Source: CAZCYE01 sp964502775 (lineage in GTDB: Bacteria > Actinomycetota > Acidimicrobiia > IMCC26256 > PALSA-555). Taken from it: a stretch of DNA of 22,081 bases. The DNA lies in contig CAZCYE010000022.1 in NCBI GenBank assembly GCA_964502775.1, forward strand, positions 1 to 22,081, written 5' to 3'. Position 1 is the stretch's first letter. Each line of letters starts with the position of its first letter. Below the pieces are notes generated by a model. The model worked only from the letters and a program-made list of their open reading frames with translations. It was not told the DNA's origin and made no database searches. Below, piece by piece: positions 1-6,781 of this stretch. The translations under genes were made by a program, and so were the position numbers.

Positions 1-549
1 GGCTCCGCGGCGGGGACGCCCGGCGGCGCGCCCACCCCCGAGCCGGAGCCGAGCACCGTGCAGGCTCGGGACCGCCCGGACGGCGGCCACGGCAACACCG
101 TGACCGGATGGGTCGTGCTCCTGGCCGCGATCGTGGTGCTCCCCGTGCTCACCGTCGGCGGCACCATCCTCGGCCTCAAGCGACGGCGGCGAATCCGGCG
201 GCGGCGCGCCACGAGCGACGCGGCGCGCATCGCGGGGGCCTGGGCCGAGACGTTGGACACCCTCCGCGACGGTGGCTTCGACCTCGCACGGTCACGCACG
301 CCCCTCGAGCTGGCCGACGACATGGGCTCGAGGATCGACGTCCCGATCCACGAGCCGCTGTCAGCACTGGCCGGTCGCTACACCGCGACGCGCTACGGCG
401 CCCGGCTGCCCGACTCGGAGTCCGCGCGCCACGCGTGGCTGGAAGCCACCCGCGTGCGGGCGACGCTCGCCGCGGCGTTGCCGATCACACGGAGGATTCG
501 GGCTCACCTCGCGGTCGGAACCCTCCGACGCACGGGTGACGACGCGTAG
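1..549 (+). CDS. C-terminal part of a transglutaminase-like (TgpA-type) membrane protein, DUF4129
   Basis: The frame is open from the first base of the window to a TAG at 547-549, so this is the 3' end of a larger gene (182 residues visible). It shows a Pro/Gly-rich stretch, one membrane helix (about residues 34-57), an Arg-rich cytoplasmic anchor (RRRRIRRRR, 61-69) and a soluble helical domain (about 75-170). That domain has the TPLELAD and PLSALAGRYTATRYG pattern of DUF4129. This architecture is the usual tail of actinobacterial transglutaminase-like proteins, whose N-terminal helices and catalytic core would lie upstream. The family often sits with DUF58 and MoxR genes, which cannot be seen here. 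A GTG at 58 could be taken for a start but lies inside the open frame, just before the membrane helix. The family call is inference from the tail only. Confidence 0.7.
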   Translation, partial: GSAAGTPGGAPTPEPEPSTVQARDRPDGGHGNTVTGWVVLLAAIVVLPVLTVGGTILGLKRRRRIRRRRATSDAARIAGAWAETLDTLRDGGFDLARSRTPLELADDMGSRIDVPIHEPLSALAGRYTATRYGARLPDSESARHAWLEATRVRATLAAALPITRRIRAHLAVGTLRRTGDDA

Positions 550-593
550 CGTCTCCCCAGTCGACGCCGATCATCCCGAACCCACGGGGCCGG

Positions 594-1040
594 TCACCCC
601 GAGCCTGCGGGGTGGTCGTGTGCTCCCAGCCCCTGCACGAACGACGCCCGATCGCGCGCGAAGGCTCGCACGTCGGCCTCGACGCCGGCCACCACGCGGT
701 CCACCGCGACGAAGAGCGCGAGCTGTCCGTTGCGCAGCGCGTCGAGCACCTGCCCGTCGTCGTGGCAGGCCCAGACGGAATCGCCGTCGGTGACCACACG
801 CAGCTCGGCCAGGTCGTCGCCCGCCTCGAGGAGCACCTCGACCGCCCGTCGTACGCGCGGCATGGAGAGCCCGGCATCGAGCAGCGAGCGGACCGTGCGC
901 AACACCACGAGATCACGGAACGAATAGGGCTCGGCGCCACCATCGGGCCCGGGGGCCACGAGCCCGATCCGCTGCCAGTATTCGAGCTGGGCCGTGGAGC
1001 ATCCCGCCAGACGGGTGGCCTGCAAGGCGCTGTACCCCAC
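594..1040 (-). CDS. MerR family transcriptional regulator (Rv1828-like)
   Basis: Predicted 148-residue DNA-binding regulator. The N-terminus carries the MerR winged helix-turn-helix (GYSALQATRLAGCSTAQLEY, about residues 2-21, then WQRIGLVAP and YSFRDLVVLRTVRSLLDAG). The C-terminal half (DLAELRVVTDGDSVWACHDD, then ALRNGQLALFVAV) resembles the effector part of the actinobacterial MerR group that includes M. tuberculosis Rv1828. It lacks the cysteine pattern of metal sensors. I chose GTG at 1040 because it sits just before the HTH, has GAGG 5 nt upstream, and begins 13 bp after the DUF3040 stop. An ATG at 1130 would overlap DUF3040 by 77 bp and add an unusual tail. The gene is probably cotranscribed with DUF3040. 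The ligand is unknown. Confidence 0.8.
   Translation of the reverse strand: MGYSALQATRLAGCSTAQLEYWQRIGLVAPGPDGGAEPYSFRDLVVLRTVRSLLDAGLSMPRVRRAVEVLLEAGDDLAELRVVTDGDSVWACHDDGQVLDALRNGQLALFVAVDRVVAGVEADVRAFARDRASFVQGLGAHDHPAGSG
595..614. terminator. Hairpin between convergent genes
   Basis: CACCCC (595-600) and GGGGTG (609-614) form a perfect 6-bp stem with an 8-nt loop. It lies between the convergent TgpA-like and MerR genes and overlaps the MerR stop codon. There is no T-run. It may act as a bidirectional terminator, but the stem is short for such GC-rich DNA. Confidence 0.25.
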
Positions 1041-1053
1041 CGCGACCTCGGAC

Positions 1054-1452
1054 TCAGGACTCTTCGCGATTACGCCGATCGCGCCAGCGGCGACTCGCGT
1101 CGCTGAGCGCGCCGCGCAACGACCCTCCACCCATCGAGCCCGAGAGGCTCTCGAGGCCGGCGCGACCCAACTTACGCACGTTGCGCTCGATCACGAGCAG
1201 GCTCAACAGCATCACCAGGAATCCCAACACGCCGAGCACCAGCACACTGGTGAACGTGGCGACCAGGAGCGCGAGGCCGGCGACGAACCCCACCAGCGCC
1301 CACTTGATCAACCGGGCCGAGTGCCGATACAGCGTCGTGTCCGAGACCTGCTGGACGAGCTTCGGGTCGGTGACCGAGAGGTTGTCCTCGATCTCGCGAA
1401 GGATCCGCTGTTCGTCTTCGGAAAGGGGCATGGCGCGCCCATTGTCGCGCAC
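1054..1452 (-). CDS. DUF3040 family membrane protein
   Basis: Predicted 132-residue integral membrane protein. The N-terminus MPLSEDEQRILREIEDNL (residues 8-25) is the DUF3040 signature, a short amphipathic segment typical of actinobacteria. Two hydrophobic helices follow (about 49-69 and 70-88), then a basic, Ser/Gly-rich cytoplasmic tail. Start choice: GTG at 1452 has a GGGGGAG sequence with 6-nt spacing, a strong ribosome site. The ATG at 1431, where the conserved domain begins, has only a weak one, so both are possible. The biochemical function of DUF3040 is not established. The gene precedes and probably drives the MerR gene 13 bp downstream. Confidence 0.82.
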   Translation of the reverse strand: MRDNGRAMPLSEDEQRILREIEDNLSVTDPKLVQQVSDTTLYRHSARLIKWALVGFVAGLALLVATFTSVLVLGVLGFLVMLLSLLVIERNVRKLGRAGLESLSGSMGGGSLRGALSDASRRWRDRRNREES

Positions 1453-1528
1453 GAACCACTCCCCCTCAACGGCGGGGTGCGGCTCGGTGGCGACCTTCCG
1501 CCGTACTGGACTTCTCCGAGTCGTCCCC

Positions 1529-1534
1529 TACCCT
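1529..1534 (+). promoter_or_regulatory. Leaderless -10 element TACCCT
   Basis: TACCCT ends 6 nt before the ATG at 1541, the spacing at which transcription would begin at the start codon. CTGGAC at 1506-1511, 17 bp upstream, is a weak -35 candidate. Confidence 0.55.
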
Positions 1535-1540
1535 GGCGGA

Positions 1541-1660
1541 ATGGCGAAACAGAAGTCGAAGCACCAGGCCACCTCGGAACCGACGGCAGCAGGAGGTTCA
1601 GGCGGCCCGGCGGGCAAGAAGCAGAAGCGCAGGGCACGCAAGAACGCCAAGGGCAGATAG
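1541..1660 (+). CDS. Small basic peptide, 39 residues
   Basis: A short frame from ATG at 1541 to TAG at 1658-1660. The peptide is rich in Lys and Arg (12 of 39 residues). Basic ends (MAKQKSKHQ and KKQKRRARKNAKGR) flank a Gly/Ala/Ser/Pro linker. There is no signal peptide or membrane helix. The composition resembles small ribosome- or nucleic-acid-associated proteins, but I do not recognise a family, so no function is assigned. Support for it being a gene comes from the TACCCT element 6 nt before the ATG. It also fills the space between the divergent DUF3040 gene and the next plus-strand gene. It could still be a chance frame inside a longer untranslated region. Confidence 0.45.
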   Translation: MAKQKSKHQATSEPTAAGGSGGPAGKKQKRRARKNAKGR

Positions 1661-1686
1661 CCACAAGTCGGGCGGTGCCGCGCCCC

Positions 1687-1692
1687 TACGAT
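1687..1692 (+). promoter_or_regulatory. Leaderless -10 element TACGAT
   Basis: TACGAT ends 8 nt before the ATG at 1701, which has no Shine-Dalgarno sequence. Transcription would start at or next to the start codon. Confidence 0.5.
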
Positions 1693-1700
1693 CGAGCGCC

Positions 1701-2018
1701 ATGAGCCCCCAGCGCCCCGAGGATCGGGACGCGAACACACCCGGCGACGAGGCGGGCTCTCCCGAGGGTGGCCTCCCAGCCGGCGTTCCCTCGCGTGCCG
1801 CATTCCTCCTGGCGTTCGGCAGCGTCGTGCTCGCGGGTGTGCTCGGTGGCGTGATCGGCTTCGGGCTCGTGGACCTGAGCTGTACGCGCAACTGCGAGGG
1901 ATCACAGCTCCTGGGCACGCTCGCCGGGGCGGTGCTGGGCGCCGCCGGCGTGGGCGTGGTGGCCGTCCTGGTACTGAGGGCGATGTCGGAGTGGAAGCGA
2001 CGCTCGCGCGCCGGTTGA
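1701..2018 (+). CDS. Small two-helix membrane protein
   Basis: Predicted 105-residue protein of unknown function. A polar, acidic N-terminus (about 1-30) precedes two hydrophobic helices (about 33-58 and 69-93). They are joined by a short loop holding two cysteines (CTRNC, residues 61-65), and a basic tail follows (EWKRRSRAG). The positive tail suggests both ends face the cytoplasm, which would put the Cys pair outside where it could form a disulfide. I do not recognise the family. It has its own leaderless promoter and ends 44 bp before the convergent PIG-L gene. Confidence 0.6.
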   Translation: MSPQRPEDRDANTPGDEAGSPEGGLPAGVPSRAAFLLAFGSVVLAGVLGGVIGFGLVDLSCTRNCEGSQLLGTLAGAVLGAAGVGVVAVLVLRAMSEWKRRSRAG

Positions 2019-2062
2019 GGTCATCCGCGAGCCCGGATCGAGATGGGTGATCGCGTCGGGCG

Positions 2063-2794
2063 TCACGGAACCGCGGGACCGAGCGTGAGGCGCCGGAACG
2101 CCTCCGCATGGGCGACCCCGACCGCGCCCCCCGCGTTGCGTGCGCTCTCCCGGATGAACTCCCCCAACCACTCGCTCCCCTCGGACAGCTGGCTCGCATG
2201 GCGGAACACCGCGTCGATCTTCTGCTCGAGCGTGGCCACGATGTCCACCCAGCAGTTCGGCTCGAGGGTGGCCGAGAGCAACACCGTCTGGACGCGGTGG
2301 ACCTCCAGCCCCGCTCGATGGTGCTCGGGGAAGTAGTTCGGGTTGGCGGCCGCGGGCGCGACCGCGTCGAGCGTGGCCCAACCGATCACACGGTGGTCAT
2401 GGTGGTTGAAGTACGAGTCGCCGAAGAACACCGCGGTGGGATCCGGGCAGACCACCACGTCAGGGCGGAGCTCACGCAGGTAGCGCGTGATCTCGCGCCG
2501 CAGCTCCTGGTCGTCGGGGAGCTCGCCGTCGGGATACGGCAGGTTGAAGTGTCCCGCGAGCCCGAGCGCCTCGGTCGCCGCCGCGGTCTCCTCGAGACGC
2601 AGACGGGCGAGGGCATCGGCGTCGACCCGGGGCTGTGCGCTCCCCTTGTCGCCCCGGGTCGCGATGAGCACCCACACCTGGGCGCCGGCCCCGGCCCACC
2701 GGGCGAGCGTTCCGCCCGCGGCAATCTGCGGGTCGTCGGGATGCGCGTAGACCGCCAGCACGCGCGCCGGCGTCTCGTCGAGCAGCGGGCTCAC
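2063..2794 (-). CDS. PIG-L (LmbE-like) family deacetylase
   Basis: Predicted 243-residue zinc-dependent N-deacetylase. AHPDD (residues 17-21) gives the zinc ligands His18 and Asp21 and the catalytic base Asp20. HHDHR (131-135) supplies the remaining zinc ligand and active-site His. Length and motif spacing match the family, which includes MshB (mycothiol synthesis), Mca and the GlcNAc-PI de-N-acetylases. The residue pair after AHPDD is Pro-Gln, where many members have a Glu at the first or second position. The substrate cannot be read from sequence. A mycothiol-pathway or general amide-deacetylating role is possible, but no other mycothiol gene is here. The GTG start overlaps the tesB stop by 4 nt (GTGA), implying translational coupling. 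Confidence 0.82.
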   Translation of the reverse strand: MSPLLDETPARVLAVYAHPDDPQIAAGGTLARWAGAGAQVWVLIATRGDKGSAQPRVDADALARLRLEETAAATEALGLAGHFNLPYPDGELPDDQELRREITRYLRELRPDVVVCPDPTAVFFGDSYFNHHDHRVIGWATLDAVAPAAANPNYFPEHHRAGLEVHRVQTVLLSATLEPNCWVDIVATLEQKIDAVFRHASQLSEGSEWLGEFIRESARNAGGAVGVAHAEAFRRLTLGPAVP

Positions 2795-3642
2795 GCGCCC
2801 ACCGGCCGGAACAGGCCCTCTTGCATCACGGTGACCGCGAGGGCACCGTCACGGCGGAACACATGGCCCAGGGCGAGCCCGCGCGCGCCCGACGCCGACG
2901 GGCTGAGCTGGTGGTACAGCAGCCATTCGTCGGCCCGGCACGGACGGTGGAACCACATCGCGTGGTCGAGACTCGCCATCATCACCCCGCCCCGTCCGGG
3001 CCCGATTGCGTGCGGCATCGTCACCGTGTCCAGCAACGTGAGATCGCAGGCGTAGGCGACCACGCACGCATGCAGCAGCGCCCCATCGGGCATGCCGGCC
3101 ACGGCTCGGATCCACACATCCTGCACCGCCTCCCGGGGAGCGGCCGAGAGCCAGTGCGGCTCACCCACCCATCTCGACTCGATCGCGGGTGGGCGGACCA
3201 GATGCTCCCGAACCTCGGGCCCCAACTGCTCGAGCGCCGGCTCCACGTGCTCGGCCCAGGTCGGCAACGACTCGGGGTCGGGAACATCGGGCATGGGCAT
3301 CGCGTGGTCGTATCCCGGCTCGTCGACCTGGAAGGAGGCCGCAAGGTTGAAGATCGCCTCACCGTGCTGGATCGCCACCACACGTCGCGTGGTGAAGGAC
3401 CTGCCGTCGCGGATGCGGTCCACGTCGTAGACGATCGGGATCGCGGGATCGCCCGGCCGCAGGAAGTAAGCGTGCAGCGAGTGCACACGGCGGTCGTCGC
3501 CGACCGTGCGACCGGCGGCCACGAGCGCCTGGGCCGCGACCTGGCCTCCGAAGACCCGCTGACGGTGGTCGTCGGGACTGACACCTCGGAAGATGTTGAC
3601 TTCGAGCCGCTCGACGTCGAGCAGCGCGAGCAATTCGGCCAT
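2791..3642 (-). CDS. tesB: Acyl-CoA thioesterase II (TesB)
   Basis: Predicted 283-residue double-hotdog thioesterase that hydrolyses acyl-CoA to free acid and CoA. The first hotdog holds VNIFRG (15-20) and RVFGGQVAAQAL (29-40). The second holds SLDHAMWFHRP (224-234) with catalytic Asp226, the SPSASGARGL segment (248-257) and TVMQEGLFRP with Gln274. These match the Asp-Ser/Thr-Gln centre of TesB. Length fits the family (about 285). I chose ATG at 3642 on family length and an AGGAGG 11 nt upstream. An alternative GTG at 3726 follows a TAGCCT element by 8 nt and would add 28 low-complexity residues. It lies downstream of pfk and overlaps the PIG-L gene. Confidence 0.85.
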   Translation of the reverse strand: MAELLALLDVERLEVNIFRGVSPDDHRQRVFGGQVAAQALVAAGRTVGDDRRVHSLHAYFLRPGDPAIPIVYDVDRIRDGRSFTTRRVVAIQHGEAIFNLAASFQVDEPGYDHAMPMPDVPDPESLPTWAEHVEPALEQLGPEVREHLVRPPAIESRWVGEPHWLSAAPREAVQDVWIRAVAGMPDGALLHACVVAYACDLTLLDTVTMPHAIGPGRGGVMMASLDHAMWFHRPCRADEWLLYHQLSPSASGARGLALGHVFRRDGALAVTVMQEGLFRPVGA

Positions 3643-3734
3643 CGCGGCCGACGCCTCCTCCGCCGCGACATCGCCGGTCCGGCCGGGGCCTCCGGTACGG
3701 CCCGCGCCGGTATTGGAATCGGCCACTCGGATGG

Positions 3735-3740
3735 AGGCTA
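3735..3740 (-). promoter_or_regulatory. -10 element TAGCCT upstream of tesB
   Basis: On the minus strand TAGCCT ends 8 nt before a GTG at 3726. It could give a leaderless transcript from that GTG, or a transcript with an 84-nt leader to the ATG at 3642. The same hexamer lies upstream of pfk. Confidence 0.4.
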
Positions 3741-3778
3741 GTGCCGGGCCCGACGAGACCCGCCCGCCCGCGGCCTCC

Positions 3779-4819
3779 CTACCCGAAGAACACCGCCGCG
3801 TCATCGAGCAGCGCGGGAGGAACCGTCTTGAGCTCGCGGACCGCGTCAACGATCGGAACCCGCGCGATCTCCGTGCCGTGCAGCGCGGTCATCGTCATGA
3901 AGTCTCCGTCATGGATGGCATCGATCGCGTCGAGTCCGAGCCGGGTCGCGAGCACGCGATCCATGACGGTCGGGCTGCCACCCCGGAGGACGTGCCCGAG
4001 GATCGTCACCCGCGTCTCGTACCCGGTGCGCCGCTCGATCTCGGGACCCAGCATGGTCCCGATGCCCCCGAGCCGGACGTGGCCGAACTCGTCGACGCCG
4101 GGCTCGGCCACCACGAGCGTGCCCTCCCGCGGCTCCGCACCTTCGGCCACCACGATGATCGAGAACCCCGCGCCCCGGGCGTGGCGTCGGTGGAGCTGCT
4201 CACACACCTCGTCGAGGTCGAAGGGGCGCTCCGGTACGAGGATCACGTCGGCGCCACCGCCCAGGCCGGACCACAGCGCGAGCCACCCGGCATGGCGCCC
4301 CATGACCTCGATCACCATGACCCGGTCATGGCTCTCCGCGGTGGTGTGGAGGCGGTCGATGGCGTCGCACGCAGTCTGCACCGCGGTGTCGAAGCCGATC
4401 GTGACGTCGGTGGCCGACAGGTCGTTGTCGATCGTCTTGGGAACGCCCACCACTTTCACGCCGTCGGCGCCGAGGCGGGCCGCGACACCCAGCGTGTCCT
4501 CACCGCCGATGGCGACGAGCGCATCGATCCGGCTGGCGGCCACGGTCGCGCGCAGGGCGTCGACGCCCCCCTCGTGCCGGTAGGGATTGGTGCGGGACGT
4601 GCCGAGGATCGTGCCGCCGCGATGCAGGATGCCTCGGGTGTTGGCAACGGTCAGGTCGACCGAATCGCCCTCGATGAGGCCTCGCCAACCATGGCGGAAC
4701 CCCACCATCTCGTCGCCGAGCCGGGTGCCCTTGCGAACGAGGGCGCGGATCGCCGCGTTGAGACCCGGGCAATCGCCACCCCCGGTGAGCAGACCGATCC
4801 TGATCATCTGGTCTGTCAT
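3779..4819 (-). CDS. pfkA: 6-phosphofructokinase, pyrophosphate-type signature
   Basis: Predicted 346-residue cytoplasmic phosphofructokinase that phosphorylates fructose 6-phosphate. GLLTGGGDCPGLNA (9-22) is the phosphoryl-donor loop, PKTIDND (127-133) holds the catalytic Asp, MGRHAGW (173-179) is a substrate motif, and VLRGGSP lies near the C-terminus. Donor choice: GGEDT (105-109) has Asp108 where ATP enzymes have Gly, and PKTIDND has Lys128. This pair marks pyrophosphate-dependent enzymes such as that of Amycolatopsis methanolica (pfp), so PPi use is inferred. A PPi enzyme would work reversibly in glycolysis and gluconeogenesis. ATG at 4819 follows AGGA by 5 nt. A second ATG at 4807 is possible. 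tesB follows in the same direction. Confidence 0.9.
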   Translation of the reverse strand: MTDQMIRIGLLTGGGDCPGLNAAIRALVRKGTRLGDEMVGFRHGWRGLIEGDSVDLTVANTRGILHRGGTILGTSRTNPYRHEGGVDALRATVAASRIDALVAIGGEDTLGVAARLGADGVKVVGVPKTIDNDLSATDVTIGFDTAVQTACDAIDRLHTTAESHDRVMVIEVMGRHAGWLALWSGLGGGADVILVPERPFDLDEVCEQLHRRHARGAGFSIIVVAEGAEPREGTLVVAEPGVDEFGHVRLGGIGTMLGPEIERRTGYETRVTILGHVLRGGSPTVMDRVLATRLGLDAIDAIHDGDFMTMTALHGTEIARVPIVDAVRELKTVPPALLDDAAVFFG

Positions 4820-4821
4820 CT

Positions 4822-4851
4822 TGGTCCTGAGTGATCCTGAGTGGTCCTGAT
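4822..4851 (-). repeat. Three tandem 10-bp repeats before pfk
   Basis: Three head-to-tail decamers, TGGTCCTGAG, TGATCCTGAG and TGGTCCTGAT on the plus strand, end 2 bp before the pfk start codon. On the mRNA each unit carries AGGA, so the leader holds three staggered Shine-Dalgarno-like cores. It could be an operator, a ribosome standby region or neutral slippage. Confidence 0.7.
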
Positions 4852-4899
4852 CGCGCTTCTCGCCGGTCGCGAGTTCGCGCGAGCGCGCTGAGGTGCCCG

Positions 4900-4905
4900 A
4901 GGCTA
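4900..4905 (-). promoter_or_regulatory. -10 element TAGCCT for pfk
   Basis: Minus-strand TAGCCT would start a transcript near 4893, giving a leader of about 74 nt that includes the three decamer repeats. No good -35 box was seen. Confidence 0.4.
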
Positions 4906-4970
4906 ACAATCTCGGGCGTTCCGGAGGCTCGGGGCCGCACGAAAGACCCGAACGCGCCACAGCCGGCCGG

Positions 4971-4976
4971 TACCCT
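4971..4976 (+). promoter_or_regulatory. Leaderless -10 element TACCCT
   Basis: TACCCT ends 8 nt before the ATG at 4985, and no Shine-Dalgarno sequence lies between them. It diverges from the pfk promoter. Confidence 0.55.
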
Positions 4977-4984
4977 TCGATCGC

Positions 4985-5500
4985 ATGACAGCAGTCGCCG
5001 CGCCGGGCCTGAGGAATGGTGCGCTCCTCGACGGCGAGGAGGTCACGCACCGCGGGCGCTGCTGGGCGGCACGACTGCGTCCTGGTGTACCCCTGATGTT
5101 CCTCTCCCGGCGCCAGGCACTCATGGTGCTCACAGATCGACGCCTGCTCGTGTTGGCCCGCGTGCGCGCCACGGAGCTCCTGGAGCGCGACCTCGTCATC
5201 GGGAAGCGCTACGACGGCTTCCACCTCGAGCGCGTGCGTCGAGCTCGGCCCCTGCTCCAACTCGTCGTCCGCACGGTGGGCGGCGCCCGGATGGTCTTCG
5301 AGTTCGGTCCCAACGCTCGCTCGATGGGGCTCGCGCTGCTGGACCGCCTGACCGGCCTACCCGGCCTACCCGGCCTACCCGGTGGCCCGGGCGCGGCGGC
5401 TTCGGCACCACCGGCCATGCCGGCCATGTCGGGCTCGCCCGGCGCACCCGGCACCCCCGGCTCGGCGGTCGACGAGGCGGCGTTCTGGGGCGAGCGCTGA
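4985..5500 (+). CDS. PH-like domain protein with Gly/Pro-rich tail
   Basis: Predicted 171-residue protein of unknown function. Residues about 15-120 look like a bacterial PH-type beta fold. GEEVTHRGRCWAARL is followed by the characteristic LMVLTDRRLLVLAR (47-60), and then by strands ending in ARMVFEFGPNARSMGLALLD. The tail (about 123-160) is Gly/Pro/Ala-rich with three exact GLP triplets encoded by a 9-bp DNA repeat. The last residues DEAAFWGER are charged and could be a separate short motif. There is no membrane helix or signal peptide. PH-like folds often bind lipids or proteins, but the ligand here is unknown. The start is fixed by the TACCCT element. It stands alone between divergent pfk and convergent alaC. 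Confidence 0.65.
   Translation: MTAVAAPGLRNGALLDGEEVTHRGRCWAARLRPGVPLMFLSRRQALMVLTDRRLLVLARVRATELLERDLVIGKRYDGFHLERVRRARPLLQLVVRTVGGARMVFEFGPNARSMGLALLDRLTGLPGLPGLPGGPGAAASAPPAMPAMSGSPGAPGTPGSAVDEAAFWGER
5354..5380 (+). repeat. Three exact 9-bp repeats inside the PH-like gene
   Basis: GGCCTACCC occurs three times without a gap and encodes Gly-Leu-Pro three times. Unit length is a multiple of three, so copy-number change would keep frame. Confidence 0.85.
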
Positions 5501-5533
5501 ACTCAACTGAGTCGAGCCGCGCCCCGCGTGGCG

Positions 5534-6709
5534 TCAGCCCAACTTGGTGAGCGCCCGGCGCATCCCGCGCACCGCCTGGCTGATCCGCTGCTCGTTCTCG
5601 ACGAGCGCGAACCGCACGAAGCCCTCGCCGCCCGGACCGAAGCCCACGCCGGGTGAGACCGCCACCTTGGCCTCGGCGACGAGCATCTTGGCGAACTCGA
5701 GACTGCCCAGCTCCTCGTAGGGCGCGGGGATGGGCGCCCACACGAACATCGTGGCCCGCGGCGCCTCGACGTGCCATCCAACCCGCGCCATGCCCTCGAT
5801 GAGCAGATCCCGCCGGCCGCGATAGATCGCGTTCACTTCGCGCGGGTAGTCCGGCGCCTCGTTCATGGCCACGATCGACGCGATCTGGATCGGCTGGAAC
5901 GTCCCGTAGTCGAGATAGCTCTTGAGCCGGGCCAGCGCGTCCACCACCTCCGCGTTCCCGAGCAGGAAGCCGACGCGCCATCCCGCCATCGAGAACGACT
6001 TCGTGAGCGTGTACAGCTCGACCGCGACATCGGTCGCACCGGGCACCTGGAGGATGGACGGCGGGTCGTAGCCGTCGAAGCCCATGTCCGCGTAGGCGAA
6101 GTCGTGCACCAGCAGCACCTCACGCTCGCGGGCGAACTCCACCATGCGAGTCATGAACTCCAGGTCGACCGTCGTGGTCGTCGGGTTGTGCGGGAACGAC
6201 AGCACCACGACGCGGGGCCGGGGCCGGGACTCCTCCCAAGATTCGAGCAGGTTCTCGAAGAAGTCCTGATCGGGACCGAGACGTACGTGGCGGACCTCGG
6301 CGCCCGCGAGGATGGGCCCCCAGTTGTGGATCGGGTACGAGGGGCTCGGCACCATGGCTGCGTCGCCGGGGCCGAGCACGGCCCACATCAGGTGGGAGAA
6401 GCCCTCCTTGGCGCCGATCGCGGCGCAGGCCTGGGTGTCGGGATCGAGCTCTACGCCGAAGCGCCGTTGGTACAAGTCGGTGATGGCGAGGCGGAGTTTG
6501 GGGATGCCCCGGCTCGCCGAGTACCGATGGTTGCGCGGGTTGCGCACCGCCTCGCAGAGCTTCTCCACCGCGACATCGGGAGAGGGGACGTCCGGATTGC
6601 CGAAGCCGAGGTCGATGATGTCTTCGCCGGCGCGCCGCGCGTCCATCTTGAGCGCGTCGATCGTGGCGAACACGTACGGCGGAAGCGCGCCGATGCGACG
6701 GAACTCCAC
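5534..6709 (-). CDS. alaC: Alanine-type aminotransferase (AlaC family)
   Basis: Predicted 391-residue class I/II PLP-dependent aminotransferase, most like AlaC, which makes alanine from pyruvate and glutamate. Matches run the whole length: FRRIGALPPYVFATIDALK (3-21), RAGEDIIDLGFGNPD (26-40), SASRGIPKLRLAI (64-76), PSPSYPIHNWG (121-131), the Asn of FPHNPT (172-177), and Asp203 and Tyr206 in VHDFAYAD. LTKSFSMAGWRVGF (235-248) holds the PLP lysine Lys237, and GFVRFALVE has the carboxylate-binding Arg. Length is normal for the family. The start is GTG at 6709, supported by TACGGT ending 6 nt upstream, so the gene is probably leaderless and transcribed alone. A related transaminase specificity is possible. 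Confidence 0.88.
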   Translation of the reverse strand: MEFRRIGALPPYVFATIDALKMDARRAGEDIIDLGFGNPDVPSPDVAVEKLCEAVRNPRNHRYSASRGIPKLRLAITDLYQRRFGVELDPDTQACAAIGAKEGFSHLMWAVLGPGDAAMVPSPSYPIHNWGPILAGAEVRHVRLGPDQDFFENLLESWEESRPRPRVVVLSFPHNPTTTTVDLEFMTRMVEFAREREVLLVHDFAYADMGFDGYDPPSILQVPGATDVAVELYTLTKSFSMAGWRVGFLLGNAEVVDALARLKSYLDYGTFQPIQIASIVAMNEAPDYPREVNAIYRGRRDLLIEGMARVGWHVEAPRATMFVWAPIPAPYEELGSLEFAKMLVAEAKVAVSPGVGFGPGGEGFVRFALVENEQRISQAVRGMRRALTKLG

Positions 6710-6715
6710 CCGCGC

Positions 6716-6721
6716 ACCGTA
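6716..6721 (-). promoter_or_regulatory. Leaderless -10 element TACGGT for alaC
   Basis: Minus-strand TACGGT is followed by 6 nt and then the GTG at 6709. There is no Shine-Dalgarno sequence. Confidence 0.5.
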
Positions 6722-6752
6722 CCAGCCACGTCCCGATCACCGGGTCGAGTTG

Positions 6753-6775
6753 GGCGCGCGCATGCCCCGCGCGCC
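6753..6775 (-). terminator. GC hairpin after the ROK/LLM operon
   Basis: GGCGCGCG (6753-6760) and CGCGCGCC (6768-6775) form a perfect 8-bp GC stem with a 7-nt loop, starting 6 nt after the LLM gene stop. There is no T-run, as is common for actinobacterial terminators. It separates the operon from the alaC promoter. Confidence 0.5.
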
Positions 6776-6781
6776 GCTGCG

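Noticed and set aside
1041..1130. The longer MerR form starting at the ATG at 1130.
   Set aside because: It would overlap DUF3040 by 77 bp and place a non-conserved tail before the HTH. The GTG at 1040 has a ribosome site and correct family position.
5354..5490. A collagen-like protein, from the GLP repeats and Gly/Pro-rich tail.
   Set aside because: Only a few Gly-X-Pro units are present, far too short for a collagen helix, and the rest of the protein is a PH-like fold.
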